DNA of 64,000 bases. Source: Phycisphaerae bacterium. GTDB lineage: Bacteria; Chloroflexota; Anaerolineae; 4572-78; J111. Location: the NCBI GenBank assembly GCA_028285035.1, contig JANQQF010000053.1, positions 62,001 to 126,000 on the forward strand, read 5' to 3'. Position 1 is the stretch's first letter; every line of letters begins with the position of its first letter. Made by a program: the position numbers and the translations under genes. Positions 35,906 to 44,900 of this stretch are shown piece by piece. The notes under the pieces are model-generated. The model did not search any database and was not told the DNA's origin. It saw nothing but the letters and a program-made list of their open reading frames with translations.

Positions 35906-36904
35906 ATGTCTAACTTGCGAAAAAAACTACTCGAACCTGGCATCTTAGTGCTGGATGGGGCAACCGGGACACAATTACAACTCATGGGGCTGCCCCCAGG
36001 AATGGCACCTGAATTGTGGAATCTACAAAATCCTGAGGGTGTTAAAGCGCATTATCAAGCCTATGTTGATGCAGGCTGTGATGCAATCTTGACCAATACG
36101 TTTGGGGGAACCCGACCTCGCATGGACATGGAAGATAGTGGGCACCTAACCCATGATGCGAATGTTGCCGCTGCTAAATTAGCCCGTGAAGTGGCTGGTG
36201 ATGACGTGCTCGTGCTAGGGTCAATGGGGCCGACTGGGTTGTTGATGGACCCTATGGGTGATTTGAGCTATCGTAAAGCGCAAAATTTCTATGCGGAACA
36301 AGCAGAGGCTTTGGCTGAAGGTGGGGTTGATGGCTTACACATTGAGACCTTGAGTGATTTAAAGGAAGCGAAAGCCGCCATCGCCGGTGCCCATCAAGCC
36401 ACAGATTTACCCGTGACCATCACAATGAGCTTTGATATGCACGGCAAAACGATGATGGGTGTTGAGCCAGCTCAGGCGGCTCAAGCGCTATGGGATATGG
36501 GGGTCGTTGCGGTTGGGGCCAATTGTGGCCGAACGCTTAAAGATAATTTGGAAACAATTTCTGCGATGCGTTTGGCTGAACCAGAAATTACCCTGATTGC
36601 CAAACCAAATGCTGGACTTCCTGTCATGGATGGTGTCGGCGAAGCGGTTTATGAGGTAACCCCGGAAATGATGGCTGACTACGGTTTAAAATTTGCGACG
36701 CAACATGTCAAAATTTTAGGCGGCTGTTGTGGTAGTACCCCAGCACATCTCAAAGCACTTAAAGAGGCCCTTAAGGATTTTGCTCCGCCGCCATTAGAGG
36801 AGGTTTTGGCTCAAAGCCAAGCTGAAGCAGAGAATCAAGAGGCACCTCCTACCAGTACTCGTGGTAAAGAACGACGGCGCTCGCGTCGCCGTGAACGTGC
36901 TTAA
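35906..36904 (+). CDS. Homocysteine S-methyltransferase family protein
   Basis: The 332-residue TIM-barrel protein resembles the N-terminal domain of methionine synthase: ILVLDGATGTQLQ, ILTNTFGG, and the zinc ligands in GANCGR and GGCCGS. It would transfer a methyl group to homocysteine or a related thiol. I took ATG 35906, since upstream residues do not belong to the family. The C-terminus carries an Arg-rich tail (RGKERRRSRRRERA) like that of the window's first gene. A terminator follows. Confidence 0.87.
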   Translation: MSNLRKKLLEPGILVLDGATGTQLQLMGLPPGMAPELWNLQNPEGVKAHYQAYVDAGCDAILTNTFGGTRPRMDMEDSGHLTHDANVAAAKLAREVAGDDVLVLGSMGPTGLLMDPMGDLSYRKAQNFYAEQAEALAEGGVDGLHIETLSDLKEAKAAIAGAHQATDLPVTITMSFDMHGKTMMGVEPAQAAQALWDMGVVAVGANCGRTLKDNLETISAMRLAEPEITLIAKPNAGLPVMDGVGEAVYEVTPEMMADYGLKFATQHVKILGGCCGSTPAHLKALKEALKDFAPPPLEEVLAQSQAEAENQEAPPTSTRGKERRRSRRRERA

Positions 36905-36932
36905 GGTTATCTGCGATTTTACTTAACCCTCA

Positions 36933-36970
36933 AAACTCGATGCTCGATAGGCATCGAGTTTTTATTTTTT
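36933..36970 (+). terminator. Intrinsic terminator
   Basis: AAACTCGATGC (36933-36943) and GCATCGAGTTT (36951-36961) form a perfect 11-bp stem with a 7-base loop, followed by TTTATTTTTT. Confidence 0.92.
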
Positions 36971-36992
36971 GCAGCCCTGAAATTTTTTCACT

Positions 36993-37022
36993 TTTACACC
37001 TGACCTGAGAGCATGATATAAT
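36993..37022 (+). promoter_or_regulatory. Sigma-70-type promoter
   Basis: TTTACA (36993-36998), an 18-bp spacer and TATAAT (37017-37022) place a start about 30 bases before the gene at 37059. Confidence 0.65.
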
Positions 37023-37058
37023 ATCCCTCAGTCAACATCTTATGAAAAAGGAAATTGA

Positions 37059-38054
37059 ATGCAGCAAAATCGGGCTTTATTTTTTGGTATTATCGGATTA
37101 GCTATTCTGCTTGTCATTGGTATTTTTATTGTCCAAGCGTTTATCCCCGCGTTTGGTAGTGCCCCTGTTTCCATTCAGGTTGTCGTTGCCCCTTCTATCA
37201 GACCGTGGATACAAGAGGCTACCCAAACATTTAATGAAACACAAAGCGATGTTTTGGTTGAAATTATTGCGGCAAATGAATTAATCCCAAGTGATCGATT
37301 TCGCAGCAATGATCCCACAGCTACGCTTCCTGCTGCTTGGGTCGCTGAAGCATCCTTTGTTGTCGATATGGCTCGGGAAGATGGTTTACTATTTGATGAT
37401 AGCCAATCGATTGCGAGTACATCACTTGCTTGGGGAGGTTATAATGATAAATTGACCCAATTTGAGCAGTCGTACGGTTCGCTAAATTGGACTACCCTCA
37501 ATGCTAAAGCGACAAACCCAGATGACCTTTTGAAATTAGTGTTGGCTTCACCACAGAATCGGGCTGAAGGCCTGGCTGCATTGATTTCAGCGACCGCCGC
37601 TCAGGGAGGAAGTTCTAGCATTGCGTCGAATGATGTTCCTGCCGCCTTTAACTGGCTTGATGCAACCTTGGGGGATCGTCGCGTATATCTACCTTCAACA
37701 CCAGCTCAGAGCTTTGCCTCGGCACAAGGGCGAACCTTAGGCGATTTCGGGCTGTTATCGATGGCCTCGTGGCGTGAGGCTGGTCTCGACCAAAATAATG
37801 CTCAATTTACCTTAATCACCCTTGAGCCTGTAGTTACCCTTGATGTTCCATTTGCTATTTTTACCGACTCATCAATATCTGCTGAACAACAGCAAGCTGC
37901 CCAAACCTTCCGGACCTTTCTGTTAGCAAATGCTCAGCAACAGCAATTGGATGCCTATTTTTTTGATACAGCCACAGCCAACGTGGATGGCATTTCAATT
38001 GATGGTGCGGGGGCAGAGCGGTTACTGGATTGGGCGAGCCGTTCGCTCCAATAA
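37059..38054 (+). CDS. Membrane-anchored substrate-binding-like protein
   Basis: The 331-residue product has one N-terminal membrane helix (about 7-30) and an extracytoplasmic domain with the pattern of type II periplasmic binding proteins (IQVVVAPSIRPWIQEATQTFNETQ near the start, later TATLPAAWVAEASFVVDMARE and LDVPFAIFTD). No lipobox is present. With the next gene, which has a similar binding-protein part plus VWA, it forms a likely pair. No ABC transporter permease or ATPase lies nearby, so a transport role is doubtful. Confidence 0.65.
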   Translation: MQQNRALFFGIIGLAILLVIGIFIVQAFIPAFGSAPVSIQVVVAPSIRPWIQEATQTFNETQSDVLVEIIAANELIPSDRFRSNDPTATLPAAWVAEASFVVDMAREDGLLFDDSQSIASTSLAWGGYNDKLTQFEQSYGSLNWTTLNAKATNPDDLLKLVLASPQNRAEGLAALISATAAQGGSSSIASNDVPAAFNWLDATLGDRRVYLPSTPAQSFASAQGRTLGDFGLLSMASWREAGLDQNNAQFTLITLEPVVTLDVPFAIFTDSSISAEQQQAAQTFRTFLLANAQQQQLDAYFFDTATANVDGISIDGAGAERLLDWASRSLQ

Positions 38055-38089
38055 AATTATGAGGAAACCTTTTTTGAGGAAAAATCGTA

Positions 38090-38160
38090 ATAAAACTAAA
38101 TATTTTTAGGTAAACAATTGAACTAAGTGCTTATATCTTATTTCCTAAAACTTTTCGCGA
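38090..38160. repeat. Dispersed structured intergenic repeat, partial copy C
   Basis: Shares an 18-base identity TTATTTCCTAAAACTTTT with copy B (61015-61197), flanked by similar bases (GCGAATTACTGAA against GCCAAATACTCAA), and the AGGAAAAATCG/AGGAAAAACGA string upstream. The paired arms of copies A and B are not clear here. Confidence 0.5.
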
Positions 38161-38185
38161 ATTACTGAAGATATGGAGGATATCT

Positions 38186-39946
38186 GTGATAAAACGTGTT
38201 GTATTCTTGTTGATCCCATTATTATTTGCCTTGGCTTGTGGCTTTGGTGGGGATGATGTGAATTTAAGTGGCAATAGTGGTGGTTTGCAAGCCCCGTCAA
38301 ACGCAGTGCAGATTTCTATTATTTATGCGCCTGAGGAAGAACTCTACATGGTGGATGCCATTGAGCAGTTCAATCAGGCCTACATCAACGGCAAAAACCC
38401 GATGACGGGTGAGGATTTAGCCAGTGGCGAAACACCCATTTTTGTCACTGGTGAGCCTGGTTCATCAGGGACGGTCGCGCAAGGTATTATTAACGCGGTC
38501 ATCGCCCCGAATAATAGTAATGTGGCAAAACCAACAATATTCTCACCCTCAGTTAGCCATTGGCTGGCTTTGGTGAACTACCAAACAGGTCGAGAGATTT
38601 TTGATTTGTCTGATAGTCCAGCAACCGCTCTCGCTCCGGTTGTGATGGCGATTTGGGAAAGTCGTCTTGAGGCGATTAAGGCCAAAAGTGGGTCCGATTT
38701 AGTTGGGTGGGAGGAGTTGCTTGAGGTTTTGAATTCACCGAATGGTTGGGCCGATTATAACATTCCTGGGGACCGAACCACCGTTTACTATGGTCATACC
38801 GACCCCTCTGTCAGCTCGACCGCTCTCTCTACACTCATTGCCGAATTTTATGCGAGTGCGCAACAGATAGACCCTAACTTACGGCGTTTAACAGTTGAAC
38901 AAGTGAATGACCCAGTCGTACAAGAAGGGGTACGTGATATTGAAAAGTTGATTCGGCACTACTCATCACGAACAACCGAATTCAAGGAATATATTGCCCA
39001 AGGGCCAGACTATCTTGATTTTGTAGCGTTGGAAGAGAATGATTTAATTTTTATCAATCAAGGTAAAACCGAGTTCAAACCACCTGAAACGCTTGTGGCC
39101 CTATATCCAAAGGAAGGGACATTTTGGCACGAGCATCCCTTTGCTATTCCCCAGACGGATTGGGTGACTGATGAGCAGCGCGAAGCAGCCAAGATATTCA
39201 CCGAATTTATTCGCAGTGAACCTATTCAACAGATGGTTCTAGAGAATGGGTTCCGCCCCGTCAATCCTAATGTGCCAATTGGATACCCAATTGTTCCAGA
39301 GTTAGGGGTTGATCCGAACCAACCTGCTACGGTTCTGGAAGTCCCCGACCCTGAAGTTGTTGCAGCGGTTCAGGCCAGTTGGCAATTTGTCAAGAAACAG
39401 GCTGATGTGTTGTTGGTGATTGATACATCAGGGTCAATGGCTGGTGATAAGATTGAGCAAGCGAAGGCTGCAGCACAGGTCTTTGTAGAAAATATGCCGC
39501 CCCAAAACCAAGTTGGCTTGGTGCGCTTTGATAGCGAAGTTCAGGTGGTCGTGCCTATCGCCTCCGCAGAAGGTAATCGTGGGCAAATGTTGAACGAAAT
39601 TGCTGCTCTAGAGGTTGGTGGAGATACATCCTTGTATGATGCAATCTCAGAGTCGATTGACTTCTTGGCTCAGAATCAGGGTGCTGATGGTGATCGTATT
39701 CAATCGGTGGTTATTTTGAGTGACGGTCAAGATACGAGTAGTATTACATCGTTGCAAGATGCAGTTAATCAAATTAATGCTGGTCGTAGTGATCGGAATC
39801 CCGTGGTGGTCATACCCGTTGCCTATGGTGGGGATGCGGATATTAATGCCCTGAATAATATTGCTCGGTCAAGTGCTACGCGAGTTCAATCGGGTGATCC
39901 TGAAAACATTCAAAAAGTATTAGAAATTATAGGAAGCTATTTCTAA
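38186..39946 (+). CDS. Lipoprotein with substrate-binding-like and von Willebrand factor A domains
   Basis: The 586-residue protein starts with GTG 38186, supported by GGAGGA at 38175-38180. A lipoprotein signal (lipobox ALAC, Cys near 18) is followed by a binding-protein-like domain (about 40-380; ISIIYAPEEELYMVDAIEQFN, GTVAQGIINAVIAPN) and a C-terminal VWA domain (about 405-580). The metal-ion site DTSGSM is intact (about 413-418), with SDGQDTS later. The combination suggests surface adhesion or assembly rather than uptake; that is inference. It follows a related gene at 131 bp. Confidence 0.83.
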   Translation: MIKRVVFLLIPLLFALACGFGGDDVNLSGNSGGLQAPSNAVQISIIYAPEEELYMVDAIEQFNQAYINGKNPMTGEDLASGETPIFVTGEPGSSGTVAQGIINAVIAPNNSNVAKPTIFSPSVSHWLALVNYQTGREIFDLSDSPATALAPVVMAIWESRLEAIKAKSGSDLVGWEELLEVLNSPNGWADYNIPGDRTTVYYGHTDPSVSSTALSTLIAEFYASAQQIDPNLRRLTVEQVNDPVVQEGVRDIEKLIRHYSSRTTEFKEYIAQGPDYLDFVALEENDLIFINQGKTEFKPPETLVALYPKEGTFWHEHPFAIPQTDWVTDEQREAAKIFTEFIRSEPIQQMVLENGFRPVNPNVPIGYPIVPELGVDPNQPATVLEVPDPEVVAAVQASWQFVKKQADVLLVIDTSGSMAGDKIEQAKAAAQVFVENMPPQNQVGLVRFDSEVQVVVPIASAEGNRGQMLNEIAALEVGGDTSLYDAISESIDFLAQNQGADGDRIQSVVILSDGQDTSSITSLQDAVNQINAGRSDRNPVVVIPVAYGGDADINALNNIARSSATRVQSGDPENIQKVLEIIGSYF

Positions 39947-39969
39947 AACCCACCTAATTTTTATTCAAG

Positions 39970-40010
39970 AAACCTGCCTGATATATTCCTATCGGGTGGG
40001 TTTCGTTTTG
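39970..40010 (+). terminator. Intrinsic terminator
   Basis: A stem from 39970 to 40003 (AACCTGCCTGATA with TATCGGGTGGGTT, using G-U pairs) has a 6-base loop and is followed by CGTTTTG. It ends the VWA gene and separates it from the convergent minus-strand array. Confidence 0.75.
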
Positions 40011-40015
40011 TTCCA

Positions 40016-40345
40016 CTACACGTTAGTAGCTTCACCTTTTGTTTGCCCGTTAAGTCGGCTCGTAATTGTTTTTGCAAAACGTTGGAGCAGATCAGGTTGA
40101 TTAGCCGGCTCAGCTAGTTGTTCCACATCTGTAGAAGCTGGACCCTTTTCAGAAATAACTTCTTTGGTTTTACGCTTTCGTGGCTCCCAATCTGATTCAT
40201 CAATGATGAGCTCAACAGTCTTGTAACGGCGCATACACGTTTCATCATAACGATATCGTACACATACTAACTGATCCCCATATTGTTCAACCAGTTGTTT
40301 TGTTCCACGCTGACCAGGATTGAGTTTTAACCGTGTTCGCATCAT
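40016..40345 (-). CDS. Small conserved hypothetical protein
   Basis: The 109-residue protein starts RTRLKLNPGQRGTKQLV followed by YGDQLVCVRYRYDE and RRYKTVELIIDESDW. I recognise this N-terminal block as a widespread conserved hypothetical of unknown function in many bacterial phyla; the charged C-terminal 45 residues look disordered. It is the last gene of a five-gene minus-strand array, 22 bp after the response regulator, with GGAGA before its ATG pair. Confidence 0.75.
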   Translation of the reverse strand: MMRTRLKLNPGQRGTKQLVEQYGDQLVCVRYRYDETCMRRYKTVELIIDESDWEPRKRKTKEVISEKGPASTDVEQLAEPANQPDLLQRFAKTITSRLNGQTKGEATNV

Positions 40346-40367
40346 ATCTAAATTCTCCTTAATCTCT

Positions 40368-40739
40368 CTACGCTAAATAACTTTGAATTTTTTCCACTAA
40401 AATCGTTGGACTAAACGGTTTGGTGATATAGTCATCGGCCCCGGCCAAGAGGCCCGCTTCGATATCCCCCTGCTGCCCTTGAGCCGAGAGGATAATGATG
40501 GTGATATCCTGGGTCAAAGGATTTTTCTTGAGACGATAACAAACATCGATACCACTCAAGCGACTTTGCGGCATTTTCACATCGAGCAATATCAGGTCAG
40601 GTGATTGAGTTTTGGCAATTTCTATTGCTTCATCACCATCAGTTGTGCCCAAAATAGTGTAGTCATAAACCTTCAGGGTTTCTTTGAGTAACTCTTGAAC
40701 AGCAATCAAATCATCAACAACTAATATTTTTTGTGTCAT
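40368..40739 (-). CDS. Single-domain response regulator (CheY-like)
   Basis: The 123-residue receiver has acidic residues VVDD (9-10), phosphoacceptor Asp 53 in LILLDVKMP, Ser 85 in ILSAQ in place of the usual Thr/Ser position, and Lys 107 in ITKPF. There is no output domain, so it works by protein contact. It overlaps the preceding 111-residue gene by 4 bp (ATGA). A close paralogue sits at 61206-61577, sharing long identical blocks (PDLILLDVKMPQSRL, GIDVCYRLKK, AGLLAGADDYITKPFSP). No histidine kinase is in the window. Confidence 0.92.
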   Translation of the reverse strand: MTQKILVVDDLIAVQELLKETLKVYDYTILGTTDGDEAIEIAKTQSPDLILLDVKMPQSRLSGIDVCYRLKKNPLTQDITIIILSAQGQQGDIEAGLLAGADDYITKPFSPTILVEKIQSYLA

Positions 40740-41071
40740 CGTAATTTCAACATAGATTTTCTATGTCCTCCATTCAACTGACCATTTTTATAGTGTCCGT
40801 TGGTGTGGTACCCATTGTTTTTATGAGCTCCATTTCCATTATGGTTACCACGCTCGATAACAAGTTGAGCAAATTCCTTGACTGATTTTGGATTAATTGA
40901 AACAAGGTAATCATATTCTTCATTTGATAGGTCAAAAGGTTGCCCTTGGAACCCTTCTTGTAGCGCTTTTTTGGGATTTGAAATAAAGCGCTCGAAGAAG
41001 TTTTTGCTGACAGCAGCAGCCCCTAAGAGTTGGACCATGCCTTTAGTTTGCCAAGCTTTTTGGTTATACAT
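40736..41071 (-). CDS. Protein with leader-like N-terminal domain and His/Asn/Gly-rich tail
   Basis: The 111-residue product has a compact helical N-terminal part (about 15-75; NFFERFISNPKKALQEGF, then FDLSNEEYDYLVSI) that resembles the nitrile-hydratase/Nif11-type leader of RiPP precursors such as the Franean1_4349 group. The tail (about 75-105) repeats Asn, Gly, His and Lys (HNGNG, HKNNG, HTNGH). It could be a modified peptide precursor or a metal-binding small protein. Both ends overlap neighbours (8 bp with DUF5317, 4 bp with the response regulator). Confidence 0.72.
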   Translation of the reverse strand: MYNQKAWQTKGMVQLLGAAAVSKNFFERFISNPKKALQEGFQGQPFDLSNEEYDYLVSINPKSVKEFAQLVIERGNHNGNGAHKNNGYHTNGHYKNGQLNGGHRKSMLKLR

Positions 41072-41633
41072 AGACGAGTTCCTTTCGCGTTGAATTTGCC
41101 CCTAAAATGTAAGCTAGCCAGAATGCACCTGTGGCGATAAAAATATCCCCAATACTCATAACCACGTAATACGAACCAATTGCTACAGGAATAGTGTCAG
41201 ATAAAAATCCCAGCAAAATGGTTTCCTGTCTCATAACGATATCTTTACCAGTACCAATGAGTTGGCCCTGCATCCACTCTCCTTCAGGGAACAAGAATTG
41301 GGCCATCTCGTAACTAATAGGCATCAAGCCACCATTTAGACTAATGACGAGCAGGTTTAAGCCCAAGCCTACGCCCATTAATACAAATCCTCGCTGTTCC
41401 CAATGACACCAAATAAAATAAAGTAAGGCTGTTTGTGAGCCAACTAAGATTATTGGCATCACTGGTGCAGAAATCTCACGAAAGATTGGAATGTAGAAGG
41501 CTGCAATTTGTGGAAGAACAGCGATAACCACGAGCCAAGGCTTTTTAATGGATAAAGATCGCTGTTGAGCAAATTGGGGAGATGTAATGCCTAACATTAC
41601 CCCCAATATCATGGGCAGGATAAGTAAATACAT
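41064..41633 (-). CDS. DUF5317 family membrane protein
   Basis: The 189-residue protein has about six hydrophobic segments. The DUF5317 hallmarks are the NGGLMPIS motif (about 100-107), the later FLSDTIP and the SIGDIFIATGAF block. The family is mostly from Chloroflexota, Firmicutes and Actinobacteria and has no known function. Its ATG overlaps the TAA of the preceding 39-residue peptide gene (TAATG) and its own end overlaps the next gene, so four genes are translationally coupled. It may process or export the peptide; that is inference. Confidence 0.85.
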   Translation of the reverse strand: MYLLILPMILGVMLGITSPQFAQQRSLSIKKPWLVVIAVLPQIAAFYIPIFREISAPVMPIILVGSQTALLYFIWCHWEQRGFVLMGVGLGLNLLVISLNGGLMPISYEMAQFLFPEGEWMQGQLIGTGKDIVMRQETILLGFLSDTIPVAIGSYYVVMSIGDIFIATGAFWLAYILGANSTRKELVYV

Positions 41634-41752
41634 TAGCAGCTATTACAACCGCTAGCTGGCGCACCAGCTCCAAGAATAAACAAAACTAAAATAGTAATGG
41701 CTATGGCTAATTCAATATGCTCTTTTCTCAGATTAATTAAAAAGTATTTCAT
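41633..41752 (-). CDS. 39-residue membrane-anchored peptide ending in GCNSC
   Basis: A short gene too small for usual ORF cut-offs. Its product has a polar, basic start (MKYFLINLRKEH), a hydrophobic helix (about residues 13-27, IELAIAITILVLFIL) and an exposed tail GAGAPASGCNSC with two Cys spaced C-x2-C at the very end. AGAAAGG lies 10 bases before the ATG. Its stop overlaps the DUF5317 start as TAATG. The layout resembles a peptide pheromone or RiPP precursor, or a tiny anchor subunit. Homologues were not searched. Confidence 0.72.
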   Translation of the reverse strand: MKYFLINLRKEHIELAIAITILVLFILGAGAPASGCNSC

Positions 41753-41774
41753 GGTCTAGTACCTTTCTTAGTGT

Positions 41775-41843
41775 AATATACTTGTGTCAGATAGATGTAT
41801 TTTGCCAGAGAGGGTGGCTGTGGGGGTGGCTGTGGGGGTGGCT
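41775..41843 (-). promoter_or_regulatory. Triple 12-bp direct repeat and candidate -10 upstream of the peptide operon
   Basis: Three tandem 12-bp units occupy 41808-41843; read on the minus strand they are AGCCACCCCCAC, AGCCACCCCCAC and AGCCACCCTCTC. A candidate -10 TATATT lies at 41780-41775, about 23 bases before the peptide start; no good -35 is seen. Direct repeats just upstream of a weak -35 are the usual binding pattern for SARP/BTAD-type winged-helix regulators, one of which is encoded next door. Confidence 0.55.
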
Positions 41844-41870
41844 TCTCAACCTTAAAAATAACAGAAAAAC

Positions 41871-41909
41871 AAAAAAGCCTTTGCAACTGATACTTGCAAA
41901 GGCTTTTTT
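41871..41909. terminator. Strong bidirectional terminator
   Basis: A perfect 16-bp stem (AAAAAAGCCTTTGCAA / TTGCAAAGGCTTTTTT) with a 7-base loop, A- and T-tracts at both sides. It lies 20 bp after the stop of the MalT/BTAD gene and separates it from the peptide operon. Confidence 0.95.
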
Positions 41910-41929
41910 AAGGGAATGTCAGAAATTGA

Positions 41930-44900
41930 TTATGAAGTTAAAGACTTGAATAATGCTGTAGTTAAGGTTGAGGGAGCTACATCTAATTTTTGCCGAAGAT
42001 TATTTCGGCAAGTTTGATATTGCTGTACAACATCGGCCTGATTGCCCAGGGCAGCATAGATTTGCATCAGCAAGCGATAGGCCATTTCGTTACAATCATC
42101 GAACTTAAGCACTTTTTTTGCCCAGTAATCACCTGACTCAAACTCTTGTTGTAAAAAATAGGAATTGCTAACCTCTAGCGCAGCCTTTAGATAGGCCCGA
42201 AGTAGCTCTTCACGGGTTGTTAAGACCCAGAGATTATCCGACTCGGGTAAATAGTGTCCTTTGTAAAGATGACAAGCTTGTAAGTAGTATTCATGCTTTG
42301 TATCGGTGTTTGAGGCATCATTACCTTGCTTGACAGCTTGTAAAAATTCTAAAACATCATACCTGAAATCTAGCTGATCATTAAATGTGTAAAGCTCACC
42401 ATCTTCCTCATAAATAATAAACTTTTCACCAAAGGTTTGACGTAATTTATAAATAGAATTCTTAAAGCTAGTTCGCTGTTTTTTAGCCTCCTGATCAGGC
42501 CAGAGTGCAGCAACAATTTTTTCTTTAGTGACACCTTTAGGATGATGTAAGACAAAGAATAAAAGATCACGTGCCATATACGCATTCCAGGTGTAATTAA
42601 CCACTACAGAATTGTTATTTAAAACTCGAGCACCATCGAATGCTGAAATGTTCAAGCTGGGTGGTGCAAACGGTATAGTAGACATTTGTTTACGTAAGTT
42701 ACGCCGCAATTTAGGAATTTGAGTCTCGAATTTGTAAACCTGTTCTCGTAAGTCTGCGACTTTTTGTGCTAGCTCTGGGTCCTGTTGCCATTCATCTAAA
42801 AAGGATTTAGCTTTGAGAGCTGCTAAAATGACTGGATGAAGGGTTTGGGTTTGAGTAATCAATTCGAAAAATTGAATTAAATACGTCTTTGCTATTGACG
42901 AATTTTCTAATAATTGATGACCACAAGCAAGATATAATACGGCTTGAGCGGTTTTATAAATTTGTTTGCCATCTTGAAACAGTTTTAAGGACTGTTCTAA
43001 GAGTATTATGGCTTGGTTGGGAGAATTTTTCTTGAATAATGTATATTGCCCTTTTCCTAATGAATATAATGCTTTGAATTGATTTAAATCATTACCCTCT
43101 ATTATCTTCCAAGCTAAATCAAAGTATGTGCTTGCTGTATTTGAATCCTTAGTTGTTTGAGCGATAGCTAAATAGGTATAAAATAGAATAGAGGTTGCCC
43201 CGATCATTTCTGAAATCTCTTGAGAAGAGTGGAAAATATTATTTGCGATATTCTGGTCCAAGTCTTGATAAAGGTCTCCAATACTTGCCAATGTATTTGC
43301 CTCACTGTATGGCCAACCAATTTTTTTTGCCAAATCTAAGGATTTATCTAGTAACTTACCAGCTTGAACATAATCACCTTGAAGGTGAATTAGGACCCCC
43401 AAGTTATTGAGAAGTATGGATTCTGCTCGAGGTCTACCCGTTTTACCTAATAAATCCAATGCCTGTCGATAAAACTTTTCGGCTTGTTGATATTCGCCGA
43501 TTTGTTCGTAGTCAACGCCTAATTCTAACTGTAAGATTGATGCATTTTGCAGGTCATTGATTTCCAGAGATATTTCTAATGCATCGTGAAGATATTTCAA
43601 TGCATCTGTTATCCTATTTTGATATCGTAGCGGCTGTGCTTTGAAGCGAAGAGCTTCCGCTCTAAGTTTTTGATCTTTAATCTCATCAACAAGAACAATA
43701 ACCTCATCAACAATCTCCGAGAGCTTTTTATGATTTGCCTCATTGCCTTTAATATTTGCCTGCCAAATTAAAATGTTGGCTAATACATGTTTATTATTTT
43801 CCTGTCGAGCAAGCAACTCACCCTTTTTTAGAAAATCCCAGCTTTTTGATTCTTCTAATAAATAACCTTTTAGCCCTAATAAATAAGCATTAGATTTTAT
43901 TAGTTCATTGGGTAGTTGTTCTATCCAATTTTGTAGAGATGTTCTTCGTCCTGTCTCAATCATATCTAAACTAGCTGCCTCAACAAGAGCAGCGAGATGA
44001 TCATCATCTTCTAACTCTCGATAAGCATCATAAGCCTGTTCCCAATGCTTTCCTATTTTGTAATGTGTCGCCAATTTTTGAAGTAACTGCTGATGTTCTT
44101 CTGGTAAGGTCTCTTTAAATTGCCTTTGCAAAAATTCTCGGAACAAGTGGTGGTACCGTAACCAAGTTTGCCCAGCATCATCCTCTACCGTTTGCAAGAA
44201 AAGATTACGTTGGGAGATTTGATCGATGCGCTCGCCCCAACAACCAGGGCCAAACATCTCATTGCAAAACTTTAAGTTGAACTCCTCAAAGACTGAGGTC
44301 CTCAGTAAAAAACCTCGAACCTCCTCAGGTTGTTTTTGCAGGACCTGATCGACCAAATATTGATAAAGACCGATGCCCGAGGTGCGCGCCACCCGAAGAC
44401 GATCAACCATTTGATGTTGTTGATGAAATTGTGAGGAAAGGAGTAAGGCCGTAATCCATCCCTCGGTCTCATTAATCAGATCTTGGGCCTCCTCATCAGA
44501 AAGAGGGCTACCGTACTGCTTCAGCATAATATGTTGAATTTCCTCATGGTTGAAGGCCAGTTCCTCATAGCTGACCCCTAAAAGCTGAGATCGAACAATC
44601 AACAGGGGAATGTCGGGGAGCGGTAGTAGCGTGCGAGAGATAACTACTAAGTGGGCATTCTCACTGACCAACTGCACCAGTTGGTTCATGAAGTAATTAA
44701 TGTCATCATTTTTTTCAACCAAATGATAATCATCAATCACCAAGATAAAGTGCTCCTCGATGTCAAAAATCTCATTGACAAGGGTGGTGATAAATTGATC
44801 AAGATTAAAATTAGGCGAGTTTAACATTGAACTCGCTTGATGCCCAAAATCTGGAAATTTTTGTCGAATCGCCCCCACAAAGTGGTTACCATAATTTTGA

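Noticed and set aside
41808..41843. CRISPR or minisatellite array
   Set aside because: Only three 12-bp units without spacers and no cas gene; a short operator-like repeat is more likely.
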